From Stappia indica (GTDB lineage Bacteria > Pseudomonadota > Alphaproteobacteria > Rhizobiales > Stappiaceae): a stretch of 64,000 nt of DNA. The notes under the pieces are model-generated. The model was not told the origin of the DNA, did no database searches, and saw nothing but the letters and a program-made list of their open reading frames with translations. Both the position numbers and the translations under genes were made by a program. Below are positions 26,803 to 40,273 of the stretch, one piece after another; position 1 is the first letter of the stretch; every line of letters begins with the position of its first letter. Location: the NCBI RefSeq assembly GCF_020177335.1, contig NZ_JAIVMG010000007.1:124001-188000 (forward strand), read 5' to 3'.

Positions 26803-27101
26803 CCGTCGATCCCTTCACCCTGCTCGCCATTCTCGGCATGGCAGTGGTCACTTACCTCACCCGCCTTTCCGGATTGTTCCTGATGTCGCGGATCACCTTG
26901 CCCCGGCGCCTTGCCACCGCGCTCGACGCGGTGCCCGCCGCCGTGCTGATGGCGGTGATCACTCCGGCCGCGCTGGCCACCGGACCGGCGGAAACCCTGG
27001 CGGCCGCAGTCGCCGCCATTGCCGCCCTGCGCCTGCCGATGCTCGCCGTGGTGGCCGTGGGCGTCGCTGCCGCTGCCCTGTTCCGCGCGATCCTGGGGTA
27101 A
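26799..27101 (+). CDS. azlD: Branched-chain amino-acid exporter subunit AzlD
   Basis: The protein (100 aa) has three to four membrane helices and the AzlD pattern VTYLTRLSGLFLMSRITLPRR, then ALDAVPAAVLMAVITPAAL. It is translationally coupled to azlC and completes the exporter. Confidence 0.92.
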   Translation: MTVDPFTLLAILGMAVVTYLTRLSGLFLMSRITLPRRLATALDAVPAAVLMAVITPAALATGPAETLAAAVAAIAALRLPMLAVVAVGVAAAALFRAILG

Positions 27102-27108
27102 AGACGCA

Positions 27109-27136
27109 GGCGCGGCGGATCTCCGCCGCCGCGCCG
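27109..27136. terminator. GC-rich hairpin between azlD and pepP
   Basis: A stem of about ten pairs with a small bulge (ggcgcggcgg, loop atct, ccgccgccgcgcc) lies in the convergent gap. No T-run follows. Confidence 0.45.
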
Positions 27137-27151
27137 TCAACTCCACAGGCC

Positions 27152-28966
27152 TCAAAGCGGCGCGGTGGCCTGCTCCAGCCAGCCGCGCACCTCTTCGGAA
27201 ACCAGCGGGCCGATCTCCGCCAGCACCCGGCGATGATAGGCATTGAGCCAGTCCCGCTCCACCGGGCTGAGCAGCTCCAGCACCACCAGCCGCCGGTCGA
27301 TCGGCGCCAGTGTCAGGGTTTCGAACCCGAGCATCGGCCGGTCGCCGCCAGCGATCTCCCGGGCCGGGGTGACGATCTCCAGGTTCTCGATGCGGATGCC
27401 ATAGCCATCGGTGCGGTAATAGCCCGGCTCGTTGGAGACGATCATCCCCGGCTGCAACGGCACATGGCCGGTCTTGGCGAGACGTTGCGGTCCTTCATGC
27501 ACCGACAGATAGGAGCCGACCCCGTGGCCGGTGCCATGGTCGAAGTCGAGCCCGGCCTGCCACAGCGGCAACCGCGCCAGCGCGTCGATCTGCGCCCCGC
27601 TGGTGCCGGTGGGGAACCGCGCGGTGGCAATGCCGATATGTCCCTTCAGCACCAGCGTGAAGTGGCGCCGCGCCTCTTCCGCCACATCGCCCACGGCAAT
27701 CGTGCGGGTGATGTCGGTGGTGCCATCCTCATACTGGGCACCGGAATCGATCAGGAACAGGCTGTCCGCCGGGATGGTGAGGTTGCTGCGCCGGTCGACC
27801 CGGTAGTGACAGATCGCCGCGTTCGGTCCGGCGGCGGAAATCGTATCGAAGGAAATGTCCTTCAGCTTGCCGGTGTCGGCCCGGAAGGCCTCAAGCCGCT
27901 CGGCCACGGTGATCTCGTCGAGTGGTCCGGCGGCGATGGCCGTGTCGAACCAGGCAAGAAACGCGGCAAAGGCCGCCCCGTCGCGCAGATGCGCCTGGCG
28001 TGCGCCCTCCAGCTCGGCGGCGTTCTTCACCGCCTTGGCCCGCACCACCGGATCCGGCCCTTCCACGATGCTGCCGCCGGCGCCGGTAATTGCCGTCTCA
28101 AGCGCCGCGCCGGCCCAGTCCGGGTCGAGCATCACCCGCGCACCGGTCTTGCCAAGTGCGGCAAGAGCGGGCAACAGCTCCGCCGGCTCGTGGATGTCGG
28201 CCAGTTCGGACAGATCATCGCGCACCGCGTTCGACAGCTTGCGCCCGTCGATGAAGATCCGCGCGGTCTCATCGGCACCGAGCACCGCAAAGGACAGCGG
28301 CAGCGGCACATGCGGAACGTCTGAGCCACGGATGTTGAACAGCCAGGCAATCGCGTCCGGCTGGGTCATCACCAGCGCATCCGCATGGGCGCGACCCACC
28401 TCTGCCGCGATCCGCGCGATCTTCGCCTTGGCCAGCTCTCCGGCAAAGGCCTCCGGATGCCGGGTCACCGCACCCAACGGCGGCTCCGGACGGTCGGTCC
28501 AGACCGTATCGACCGGATTGGCGGCAACCGCCACCAGCTCCGCGCCAGCGGCCGCACAGGCTTTCTGCAGGCGGCGCGTGGCGGCGACCGTGTGCAGCAT
28601 CGGATCGAAGCCCAGCCGATGGCCGGGTTTCAGCACACCCTCCAGCCACTCCGTCGGCGGCGTTTCGATGAGGTGCATCGGCGCGAAGACGCTGGTATCG
28701 ACCTGCTCGCACACCTGAATGGTGTAGCGGCCATCGACGAAGATGGCGGCCTCTTCCGCCAGCACCACCGCCATGCCGGCCGAGCCGGCGAACCCGGTCA
28801 GCCACTCCAGACGGCTGTCCGCCGGCGGGACATATTCGCCCTGATGCGCATCGCCGCGCGGCACGAGAAAACCATCAAGCCCGAGCCGGGCCAGTTCTTG
28901 CCGCAATGCCGCGCAACGCGCGGAACCGACGGACGGGTCGACTGTGCTGTCGAAGGACTGAAACAT
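27152..28966 (-). CDS. pepP: Xaa-Pro aminopeptidase (M24 family)
   Basis: The protein (604 aa) has two creatinase-like N-domains and a pita-bread M24 catalytic domain. Metal ligands are visible: two aspartates in LIDSGAQYEDGTTDITRTI, the histidine in HGVGSYLSVHEGP, and glutamates in IVSNEPGYYRTDGYGIRIEN. A C-terminal M24_C extension ends RGWLEQATAPL. It removes N-terminal residues before proline. This long (about 600 aa) form is the usual one in Alphaproteobacteria. Confidence 0.94.
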   Translation of the reverse strand: MFQSFDSTVDPSVGSARCAALRQELARLGLDGFLVPRGDAHQGEYVPPADSRLEWLTGFAGSAGMAVVLAEEAAIFVDGRYTIQVCEQVDTSVFAPMHLIETPPTEWLEGVLKPGHRLGFDPMLHTVAATRRLQKACAAAGAELVAVAANPVDTVWTDRPEPPLGAVTRHPEAFAGELAKAKIARIAAEVGRAHADALVMTQPDAIAWLFNIRGSDVPHVPLPLSFAVLGADETARIFIDGRKLSNAVRDDLSELADIHEPAELLPALAALGKTGARVMLDPDWAGAALETAITGAGGSIVEGPDPVVRAKAVKNAAELEGARQAHLRDGAAFAAFLAWFDTAIAAGPLDEITVAERLEAFRADTGKLKDISFDTISAAGPNAAICHYRVDRRSNLTIPADSLFLIDSGAQYEDGTTDITRTIAVGDVAEEARRHFTLVLKGHIGIATARFPTGTSGAQIDALARLPLWQAGLDFDHGTGHGVGSYLSVHEGPQRLAKTGHVPLQPGMIVSNEPGYYRTDGYGIRIENLEIVTPAREIAGGDRPMLGFETLTLAPIDRRLVVLELLSPVERDWLNAYHRRVLAEIGPLVSEEVRGWLEQATAPL

Positions 28967-29054
28967 GGGGCGAACGCTAGCGGCAAACCCGGTTCGGGAA
29001 AAGCCGTTTTGTCGCTTTCAGGCGGAAGCTTGCGCAAATTACGGCATGAATATG

Positions 29055-29065
29055 TTGCATTGCAA
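29055..29065. promoter_or_regulatory. Small palindrome in the pepP / DUF1127 divergent region
   Basis: TTGCA-T-TGCAA is a perfect palindrome in the locally AT-richer gap 28967-29209 between the divergent genes. It may be a regulator site. The rest of the gap has no supported gene. Confidence 0.3.
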
Positions 29066-29209
29066 AACGATGAATTCGCACATGCAGCAATCGCAGCACT
29101 GCCATGCGCTTATTGCGCTTTTCCGCATGGCTCGATGTGCCCATATTCCGCTTCAACAGGTTGAGGGAAGACAAGCTTTCCTTCGAACCCAAGCACCGGA
29201 GTAAAGACC

Positions 29210-29434
29210 ATGGCCATTGCCACCACCACCTCTACCGCCATTGCCGGCGCCTCGCGCAGCTCCTCCAAGAGCTTCGTCCGCAAGGCATTCGACTCGATGG
29301 TTTCCGCCCGTGAGCGTCAGGCTCGCCGCTACGTCAACGGCTACCTTCTCTCGCTCGACGATGCGACCCTTGCCGCCTACGGCTACGATCGCAACGAGCT
29401 TGAGCGTCAGGGCGCGCTGACCAGCATTTTCTGA
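29210..29434 (+). CDS. DUF1127 domain small protein
   Basis: The protein (74 aa) has a Ser/Thr/Ala-rich N-terminus and a C-terminal DUF1127-like segment (ARERQARRYVNGYLLSLDDATLAAYGYDRNELER). Short DUF1127 proteins in Alphaproteobacteria are linked to RNA binding, stress and phosphate or carbon metabolism, but this form lacks a clear Arg-rich core. It has its own downstream terminator and is likely monocistronic and strongly expressed. The ribosome site is the weak ggagtaaagacc. Confidence 0.85.
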   Translation: MAIATTTSTAIAGASRSSSKSFVRKAFDSMVSARERQARRYVNGYLLSLDDATLAAYGYDRNELERQGALTSIF

Positions 29435-29473
29435 TTGAACGGCCGATCCCCGGATCGGCTTTCAGGAATGCAC

Positions 29474-29502
29474 CAAAAGCCAGGGCCGAGCCCTGGCTTT
29501 TT
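29474..29502. terminator. Bidirectional terminator between DUF1127 and prmA
   Basis: The perfect stem agccaggg / ccctggct has a short loop, an A-run before it and a T-run after it, so it can serve both convergent genes. Confidence 0.88.
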
Positions 29503-29554
29503 GCGTATCTGGACCTGAGAACTTTCCGATGGCGAGGCCGAAAGCGGCCCGGCG

Positions 29555-30445
29555 TCAGGGCTCGCGCCGACCGCGCACCAGCGTCAGCGTCAGCCAGCCA
29601 TCGCGCTCCTGCCGTCGGACCAGGTGAAACCCTTGCGTGCCATAGGCAAACAGGATGCGCGGCCCGTCCTCGACCCTGAGGCCGGAGAGGATCAGCGTCG
29701 CCTTGCGCGTCATCCGCCGCGACAGCCCGGCGGCCATCTGCATCAACGGCCGCGCCAGAATATTGGCCACCACCAGATCGAACCGCCCCTGTTCGCCGAA
29801 GACGCCGCGATCGACGCCCGCCGCGGTGACCATGCGCAGCAAGGGGCCCGCCTGGTTGTGGCGCGCGTTCTCGCGGGCGGTCGTCACCGCCACCGGATCG
29901 ATGTCGCTGGCCATCACCTTCTGCCGGGTCATCCGTGCCATGGCGATGGCCAGAACGCCCGTGCCGGTGCCCAGATCGAGCATCCGCGAATACCGCCGCC
30001 GCGACAACAGCCGGTCGAGTTCGATCAGGCACCCGGCCGTGGTGCCGTGATGGCCGGTGCCGAAGGCCAGCGCCGCCTCGATCTCAAGCGGCACCCCGTT
30101 GAACGGCCGCCGCGCGCGGTCATGCGCACCGTGGACGAAAAACCGGCCGGCCCTGACCGGCGACAGGCCTTCAAGGCTCTTGGCCACCCAGTTGGTGTCC
30201 TCCAGTTCCACCGCATCCACCGGAGCGGCAAAGGCATCGGCGCCGAGCCGGTCGCGCACCAGCGCCGCCGCCTCGTCCGGCGTCATGTCGAACAGAAGGA
30301 TCTCCGCCGTCCACTGGGCACCATCCGCGCTCGACTCGAACACGGTGACCGGATTGCCTTCGTCCTCGAAGTCGAGTGCCAGGAGATCGGCGATGCGCTT
30401 GGCCTCGATTTCCTCGGCAACGATACGAACGCGAATGGTGGACAT
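29555..30445 (-). CDS. prmA: Ribosomal protein L11 methyltransferase
   Basis: The protein (296 aa) has an N-terminal substrate-recognition domain (about 1-110) and a SAM-dependent Rossmann domain. Motif I is LDLGTGTGVLAIAMAR; then come DIDPVAVTTARENARHN and the catalytic-region motif FDLVVANILARPLMQMA. It trimethylates amino groups of L11. The start is the ATG at 30445. It lies after the antiporter gene on the same strand with a 75-bp gap. Confidence 0.94.
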   Translation of the reverse strand: MSTIRVRIVAEEIEAKRIADLLALDFEDEGNPVTVFESSADGAQWTAEILLFDMTPDEAAALVRDRLGADAFAAPVDAVELEDTNWVAKSLEGLSPVRAGRFFVHGAHDRARRPFNGVPLEIEAALAFGTGHHGTTAGCLIELDRLLSRRRYSRMLDLGTGTGVLAIAMARMTRQKVMASDIDPVAVTTARENARHNQAGPLLRMVTAAGVDRGVFGEQGRFDLVVANILARPLMQMAAGLSRRMTRKATLILSGLRVEDGPRILFAYGTQGFHLVRRQERDGWLTLTLVRGRREP

Positions 30446-30520
30446 GAAGGCTCCGGTCTTTGTGAAACGCGGGCCCGCCTATAGCGTCTCTGGCGCCCGC
30501 GCGCCAGCCACCGGCCTGAG

Positions 30521-32347
30521 TTATTGCGGCACGGCACCATTGCGCGCAGCGCGGGGCGGCTCCTCCGGCGGCACCATGTTCAGCACCATATCGCCCGGCT
30601 TCGGCGTCCGCGCCTCCTCGAACGGGCCGACCATAAGCCGTCCGCCGCCGGTCACCACCAGCACCGTGAAGGCGCCTTCCGCGCGCGCGGCCTTCATCGC
30701 CGCGAAGTCGAACTCCTCGCGCAGCGCCGTGGCGCTGATCCGCCAGCCCTGGGCAATCTTCGTCTCCAGCGCCCAGAGCCCGCCCGCATCGGGGAGGAAC
30801 GGCCGACCACCAAGCGTCACCATCAGTTGCTGATGCGCCGCCTCATCGTCCGAACGGCCGATCTGCAACACCTGCGAGCGGCCGATTTCCGGGCCGAAGT
30901 TGGTGCAGACCAGCGCGTTGTAGTCGTCATTGTCTGAAGCGGCGAGCAGGTGGCTGTAAGACCCCAGCGACAGGGTGTGCTCGGCCACCTCCGACAGCAC
31001 CTCGCCGTAGTGGGTGGCAAGCCCCGCCTGACGGGCGGCGCGCAGCCGCCCCCAGTTGCGGTCGGCGACCAGCACCGGCACCTCAAGGCTCTTCAGCTTT
31101 TCCGCCAGCGCCACCGTGAAGCGGTTGGCGCCGACGATGAACAGACCGCCGGCGCCGCCGGAGGACAGGCCGAGCCGGCGCGCCAGCGGACCGATCGAGA
31201 AGCCATGGGCGACCACGGTCACCACCACCACGGCAAAGGCCAGCGGCACCAGCCGCTCGCCATCGGCAATGCCGCGCGCTGCCAGGAGCCCGGCAAACAG
31301 ACCGGAGACGGCGACCGCCACCACGCCGCGCGGTGCGATCCAGCCGACCAGCAGCCGCTCATTGACGCTGAGCCCGGTGCCCAGCGTCGATAGCCACACC
31401 GAGGCCGGACGTACAATGAGCAGCAACACCGCGACAAAGGCCAGGGTGCGCGGCTCCAGCGCCGACACCAGCTCCTCCGGCTTCAGCGAGGCGGTGAGCA
31501 CGATGAACACCGCCGAGACCAGGAGGATCGTCATGATCTCCTTGAAGCGCTTCACCTCGCCAAGCGACGCGATCCGCGAATTGCCGAGCGCCAGACCGAA
31601 CACGGTGACGGTCAGCAAGCCGCTTTCCTCCAGCAGCACATTGGAGCCGGCATAGGCGGTCAGCACGCTGGCGAGGATCAGCGGGGTCTTCAGGAACTCC
31701 GGCACGTGGCCGCGCACGAAGGCCCAGACCAGCGCCCGGCCGAGCAGCCAGCCGCCGCCGGCCCCAAGCGCCAGGGCAAACACGATGCGCAGCAGCAGGG
31801 TATCCACATGGTGCTGGCCGGAGAGGACCAGAAACGTCTCATAGACAAAGACGGCAATCAGCGCACCGAGCGGATCGGCCAGGATCGCCTCCCAGCGCAG
31901 CAGCGAGGCCGGGCGTTTGGCCAGTTGCGCCTGGCGCAGCAGGGGGATGATCACGGTCGGGCCGGTCACCACCAGAATGCCGCCAAACACCAATGCCGGC
32001 CATAGGCTCAGCCCGGCGACGTAGTAGGCGTTGAGCGCACCAAGGACAAAGGCAATCGGGGCGCCAAGCACCACCAGCCGGCGCACAGCCTTGGAGGTTT
32101 CCGAGATCTGGTGAAAATTGAGGGTCAGCCCGCCTTCGAACAGGATGATCGCCACCGCGATGGCCACCACCGGCTTGACCAGCGTGTCGAATTCAGCGGT
32201 CGGCTCGATGATGCCGCCGACCGGTCCGACGACAGCGCCGGCGACCAGCAGAAGCACGATGGCCGGAAGCTGAAACCGCCAGGCGAGCCACTGGGCGGCC
32301 ACGCCTGCCATTGCCACCACGGCAACGCCGATCACCACTGGATCCAT
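30521..32347 (-). CDS. CPA1 cation:proton antiporter with a TrkA-N (RCK) domain
   Basis: The protein (608 aa) has about twelve membrane helices (residues 1-400), with family segments VVTGPTVIIPLLRQ, DPLGALIAVFVYE and GWIAPRGVVAVAVSGLFAG typical of NhaP-type exchangers. The cytosolic C-terminus has a Rossmann-like TrkA-N domain (GGLFIVGANRFTVALAEKL, VLVADRNWGRLRAARQAG). It should exchange Na+ or K+ for H+ under nucleotide or ligand control. The start at 32347 matches the family; the longer frame from 32401 is unsupported. Confidence 0.9.
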   Translation of the reverse strand: MDPVVIGVAVVAMAGVAAQWLAWRFQLPAIVLLLVAGAVVGPVGGIIEPTAEFDTLVKPVVAIAVAIILFEGGLTLNFHQISETSKAVRRLVVLGAPIAFVLGALNAYYVAGLSLWPALVFGGILVVTGPTVIIPLLRQAQLAKRPASLLRWEAILADPLGALIAVFVYETFLVLSGQHHVDTLLLRIVFALALGAGGGWLLGRALVWAFVRGHVPEFLKTPLILASVLTAYAGSNVLLEESGLLTVTVFGLALGNSRIASLGEVKRFKEIMTILLVSAVFIVLTASLKPEELVSALEPRTLAFVAVLLLIVRPASVWLSTLGTGLSVNERLLVGWIAPRGVVAVAVSGLFAGLLAARGIADGERLVPLAFAVVVVTVVAHGFSIGPLARRLGLSSGGAGGLFIVGANRFTVALAEKLKSLEVPVLVADRNWGRLRAARQAGLATHYGEVLSEVAEHTLSLGSYSHLLAASDNDDYNALVCTNFGPEIGRSQVLQIGRSDDEAAHQQLMVTLGGRPFLPDAGGLWALETKIAQGWRISATALREEFDFAAMKAARAEGAFTVLVVTGGGRLMVGPFEEARTPKPGDMVLNMVPPEEPPRAARNGAVPQ

Positions 32348-32473
32348 GAAGGACGGTCCCCATACCCTGCTGTTTCGCGCAAGGCGCGTTCTCGCGCCCA
32401 TCCTTCACTTGGCACAGATGGGAAGCCGAGGCCAATGGGGTTTTGCCCGAAGACCGCGCCCCCGAACCTGCGG

Positions 32474-34939
32474 TCAGTGCCGTTCGACGAAACTGTCGAG
32501 CACCTTCTTGCGCCCCGCCTTCTCGAACTGGATGGTCAGCTTGTTGCCCTCGATCCCGGTGATCGCGCCATAGCCGAACTTCAGGTGGAAGACCCGCTCG
32601 CCCAGATTGAAGGCCGAGGGCTCATCCGCCACCGACTTGGCGACAAGCTCGCCCTCAATGGTGCGCGGACCACCCGTCTTCCGGCGCTCGTCGCTGCCCA
32701 TCCGGCCGGCGAAGCCGCCGCCCGAACCACCACCCGCCCCGCTGCCGGCGGCACGCTGCGCCCGCTTCCAGCCCGGGGTGGAATAGCTCGACTGGAACGG
32801 ATCGCTGGTATCGAACCGGCTGGCGCCGTAGCTGCCCCCGCCATAGCCGCCATAACTGCGCGAGGGCTCCTGCACCTCCACATGATCGGCCGGCAGCTCA
32901 TCCAAAAAGCGCGAGGGGATCGTCGATTGCCACATGCCGTGGATACGCCGGTTGGAGGCGAACCAGATCTTGGCGCGGCGACGGGCGCGGGTGATGCCCA
33001 CATAGGCGAGCCGTCGCTCCTCCTCCAGCCCCGCCCGGCCGCTTTCATCCACCGCCCGCTGGTGCGGGAACAGCCCCTCTTCCCAGCCGGGGAGGAACAC
33101 GGTGTCGAACTCCAGCCCCTTGGCCGAATGCAGCGTCATCAGCGAGATCTTCTCGCCCTCCGCCTGCCCGTCCCGGTCCATCACCAGCGACACATGCTCC
33201 AGGAACCCGGCCATGGATTCGAATTCATCCATGGAGCGGATCAGCTCCTTCAGGTTGTCGAGCCGGCCCGGCGCCTCGGCGGAGCGATCCGCCCGCCACA
33301 TTTCCGTGTAACCGCTTTCATCAAGGACGATTTCCGCCAGATCCGTATGGGACATGCCACCGGAGAGCTGGTCGCGCCAGCGGTCGAAATCCGCCAGAAG
33401 GTTGCGCAAGGTGTTGCGCGCCTTCGGCCGCAGCTCCTCGGTGTGGCACAAGTCCTGCGCCGCCTGCATCAGCGGAATGCGGTTGGCCCGCGCATAGGCA
33501 TGCACCAGCTTCAGGCTGGCATCGCCAAGCCCACGCTTCGGCGTGTTGACGATCCGCTCGAAGGCCAGATCGTCGGCCGGCTGCACCACGCAGCGGAAAT
33601 AGGCCATCGCATCGCGGATCTCCATGCGCTCGTAAAAACGCGGACCGCCGACAACCCGGTAGTTGACGCCAAGAGTGACGAACCGGTCCTCGAACTCACG
33701 CATCTGAAACGAGGCGCGCACCAGGATCGCCATGCTTTCAAGGCTGTGGCCCTTGGCCTGCAGGGCCTCGACCTCATCGCCGATCGCCCGCGCCTCTTCC
33801 TCCGAATCCCAGACGGCGGCCACCGTGACCGGCATGTCCTCTTCCGCCTCGTCGACCACATCGGTGAAGAGCGTCTTGCCGAGCCGCCCTTCGTTGTGGG
33901 CGATCAGATGCGAAGCGGCGGCGAGAATATGCCGGGTGGAGCGGTAGTTGCGCTCCAGCCGGATCACCCTGGCACCGGGGAAGTCGTGCTCGAACCGCAG
34001 GATGTTGTCCACCTCCGCCCCGCGCCAGCCATAGATCGACTGGTCGTCATCGCCGACGCAGCAGATGTTGGTATTGCCCTGGGCCAAAAGCCGCAGGAAC
34101 AGATACTGGGCGATGTTGGTGTCCTGATACTCGTCCACCAGCATGTAGGCGAAGCGGCGCTGATACTCCTTCAGGATATCGCCGTTCTGCTTGAACAGGG
34201 TGATCACATGCAGCAGCAGATCGCCGAAATCGGCGGCATTCAGGATCGACAGGCGCTCCTGGTATTGCTCGTAAAGGCTCCGCCCCCGGCCATTGGCGAA
34301 GGCACGCGCCTCGCCCTCGGGCACCTGATCCGGGGTGAGCCCCCGGTTCTTCCAGCCATCGAGCAGGCTGGCGAAGGCGCGCGCGGTCCAGCGCTTGTCG
34401 TCAAGCCCCTCCGCCTGGATGATCTGCTTGATCAGCCGGATCTGATCGTCGGTGTCGAGGATCGAGAAGCCCGACTTCAGCCCGACCAGCTCCGCGTGCC
34501 GGCGCAGGATCTTGACGCAGATCGAGTGGAAGGTGCCGAGCCAAGGCATCCCCTCCGCGCCCTCGCCGATCAACTGGCCGACCCGCTCCTTCATCTCCCG
34601 CGCCGCCTTGTTGGTGAAGGTCACCGCCAGGATCTGGCTGGGATAGGCCCGCCCGGATGCGAGAATATGGCCGATACGGGTGGTCAGGACGCGGGTCTTG
34701 CCGGTGCCCGCCCCGGCCAGCACCAGCACTGGGCCATCGAGGCTTTCCACCGCCAGCCGTTGTTCCGGATTGAGCCCATTAAGATAAGGGGCCGGCGCCA
34801 TTGCCGGGCGCATTGCCGCCTGCGCGCGCGCGGCAATGCCGCTGCCGCCGCCACGGGCCGGCACGGCGGCCGCCCCCATCTGGGTGTCCGCATCAGCACG
34901 GGTCGGAAACGGCGGCTGGTCGCCGGAAGAATGGGGCAT
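32474..34939 (-). CDS. uvrD: UvrD/PcrA-type DNA helicase
   Basis: The protein (821 aa) is a superfamily-1 3'-5' helicase. Walker A is LAGAGTGKT (Lys81); DEYQDTN is motif II; VGDDDQSIYGWRGA is motif III; LERNYRST is motif IV; VFLPGWEEGLFPHQRA and YVGITRARRR are motifs V and VI. The glycine-rich segment and last ~60 residues (VFHLKFGYGAITGIEGNKL) form the PcrA/UvrD C-terminal Tudor-like domain that binds RNA polymerase. It acts in repair and replication. It is the last gene of the long minus-strand block. Confidence 0.95.
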   Translation of the reverse strand: MPHSSGDQPPFPTRADADTQMGAAAVPARGGGSGIAARAQAAMRPAMAPAPYLNGLNPEQRLAVESLDGPVLVLAGAGTGKTRVLTTRIGHILASGRAYPSQILAVTFTNKAAREMKERVGQLIGEGAEGMPWLGTFHSICVKILRRHAELVGLKSGFSILDTDDQIRLIKQIIQAEGLDDKRWTARAFASLLDGWKNRGLTPDQVPEGEARAFANGRGRSLYEQYQERLSILNAADFGDLLLHVITLFKQNGDILKEYQRRFAYMLVDEYQDTNIAQYLFLRLLAQGNTNICCVGDDDQSIYGWRGAEVDNILRFEHDFPGARVIRLERNYRSTRHILAAASHLIAHNEGRLGKTLFTDVVDEAEEDMPVTVAAVWDSEEEARAIGDEVEALQAKGHSLESMAILVRASFQMREFEDRFVTLGVNYRVVGGPRFYERMEIRDAMAYFRCVVQPADDLAFERIVNTPKRGLGDASLKLVHAYARANRIPLMQAAQDLCHTEELRPKARNTLRNLLADFDRWRDQLSGGMSHTDLAEIVLDESGYTEMWRADRSAEAPGRLDNLKELIRSMDEFESMAGFLEHVSLVMDRDGQAEGEKISLMTLHSAKGLEFDTVFLPGWEEGLFPHQRAVDESGRAGLEEERRLAYVGITRARRRAKIWFASNRRIHGMWQSTIPSRFLDELPADHVEVQEPSRSYGGYGGGSYGASRFDTSDPFQSSYSTPGWKRAQRAAGSGAGGGSGGGFAGRMGSDERRKTGGPRTIEGELVAKSVADEPSAFNLGERVFHLKFGYGAITGIEGNKLTIQFEKAGRKKVLDSFVERH

Positions 34940-35073
34940 TGCCTGTCGGATCTCGGTTGCTCGGCGTTTCGGGCGCGAATCTGTTCGCTCTTTGGTCCAA
35001 TATAGCAACTCGGCCCGCCAATTGCAGGGGCACACCCGACATCGGCCGCTATCGCCCGCTCCGCTCGGGTGTC

Positions 35074-39022
<3,949 letters not shown>

Positions 39023-39124
39023 TCAGTCGTGAACCGGATCGTTTCGAAGCCGCGCGCGGAAGCGCGCGGACGGGCACATGCGAGACGAAAACGGCGAATG
39101 AGACACGCTGGTCGGCATCGCCGC

Positions 39125-39997
39125 CTAAAGGTTGATACCCGCGAATGCCTGGCTGATCCAGCTTCCTTTATCCTCGTCCGGCGAATAGCCACCGGTCTTC
39201 AGGAGACTGTAGGCGTCCTTGTACCACCGGCTGTCGGGGAAATTGTGCCCCAGCACCGCTGCCGCCGTCTGCGCCTCGTTGATGACGCCGAGCGAATAAT
39301 AGCTCTCCGTCAGGCGGAACAGCGCCTCTTCCACATGCCGCGTGGTCTGGTAATTGATCACCACCGCCTTGAACCGGTTGATCGCCGCGATCTGCAGGCC
39401 ACGCTTGAGGTAGTAGCGGCCCACTTCCATTTCCTTGCCGGCGAGCTGGTCCTCGGCGATGCGGATCTTGGTGCGCGCATCCTCGGCATATTCCGAATCG
39501 GGGTAGCGCTGCACCAGCTCGCTATAGGCATTCAGCGCCCGGCGCGTCATGTCCTGGTCGCGCTGAACGTCCGGGATCTGCTTATGATAGGACTGGCCGA
39601 TGATGTAGAGCGCGTAGGCGGTATCCTCGTTGCCCGGATAGAGCGTCGCGAAGCGCTTTGCGGCCGAAATCGCCTCGGTGAACTTGCCGAGGGAGTAGTT
39701 GATGAAGGCGAGGTTGATCAGCGCCTTGCGGGAATACTCCGAATAGGGATGGAGCTTGTCCACCTCGGCGAACTTGACCCGCGCGTCCTTCAGCCGGCCC
39801 TCGTTGCGCAGAGCCAACCCTTCGTTGAAGAGCACGCCGGCGGGGGTATCGTTAGAGGCAAAATCCTCCTCGTCGGAGGAGGTCGAGCAGGCGCCGACGA
39901 GCAGCGATGCGCTCAGCGCCAGCGCCGTGAAAATGCGGCTGCCCCGCGCCTTGGCTGTCGTCGGGCGATGTCTGCGCTGTGCCGGCTTCACGTCCAT
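39125..39997 (-). CDS. bamD: Outer membrane assembly lipoprotein BamD
   Basis: The protein (290 aa) is a lipoprotein of the BAM complex. The signal ends at lipobox LVGAC (Cys37), after a basic N-terminal extension. TPR-like repeats follow (AGVLFNEGLALRNEGRLKDARVKFAEVDKLHPYSEYSRKALINLAF...). The start at 39997 has aaggagagt directly upstream; open frame further upstream has no homology. The lpxC-bamD-recN-ligA order is usual in Rhizobiales. Confidence 0.94.
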   Translation of the reverse strand: MDVKPAQRRHRPTTAKARGSRIFTALALSASLLVGACSTSSDEEDFASNDTPAGVLFNEGLALRNEGRLKDARVKFAEVDKLHPYSEYSRKALINLAFINYSLGKFTEAISAAKRFATLYPGNEDTAYALYIIGQSYHKQIPDVQRDQDMTRRALNAYSELVQRYPDSEYAEDARTKIRIAEDQLAGKEMEVGRYYLKRGLQIAAINRFKAVVINYQTTRHVEEALFRLTESYYSLGVINEAQTAAAVLGHNFPDSRWYKDAYSLLKTGGYSPDEDKGSWISQAFAGINL

Positions 39998-40273
39998 ACT
40001 CTCCTTCACTCCCCCCTTCATCGCGGCCATTTCGGACCGGCGCCGCCCCCTTACGGAGCAAACGGCGACAGACCGGGCCCGGTTCGGGATACGCAACGCA
40101 CACCCCCAAAACCGCACGCCGACCTGGCGGGATCACCATGCCGCGCATCGTTTTTTCCGCGATGCGCAGTTTCACGGGAGGTTTCTTAGCGGATAACCCC
40201 CCTGCCCGTCACGCCATGTGAAAGAGATTTGGTGCTTTTTTATGGCCGGGCCAAAGCGCGCGCCGCCGACACT

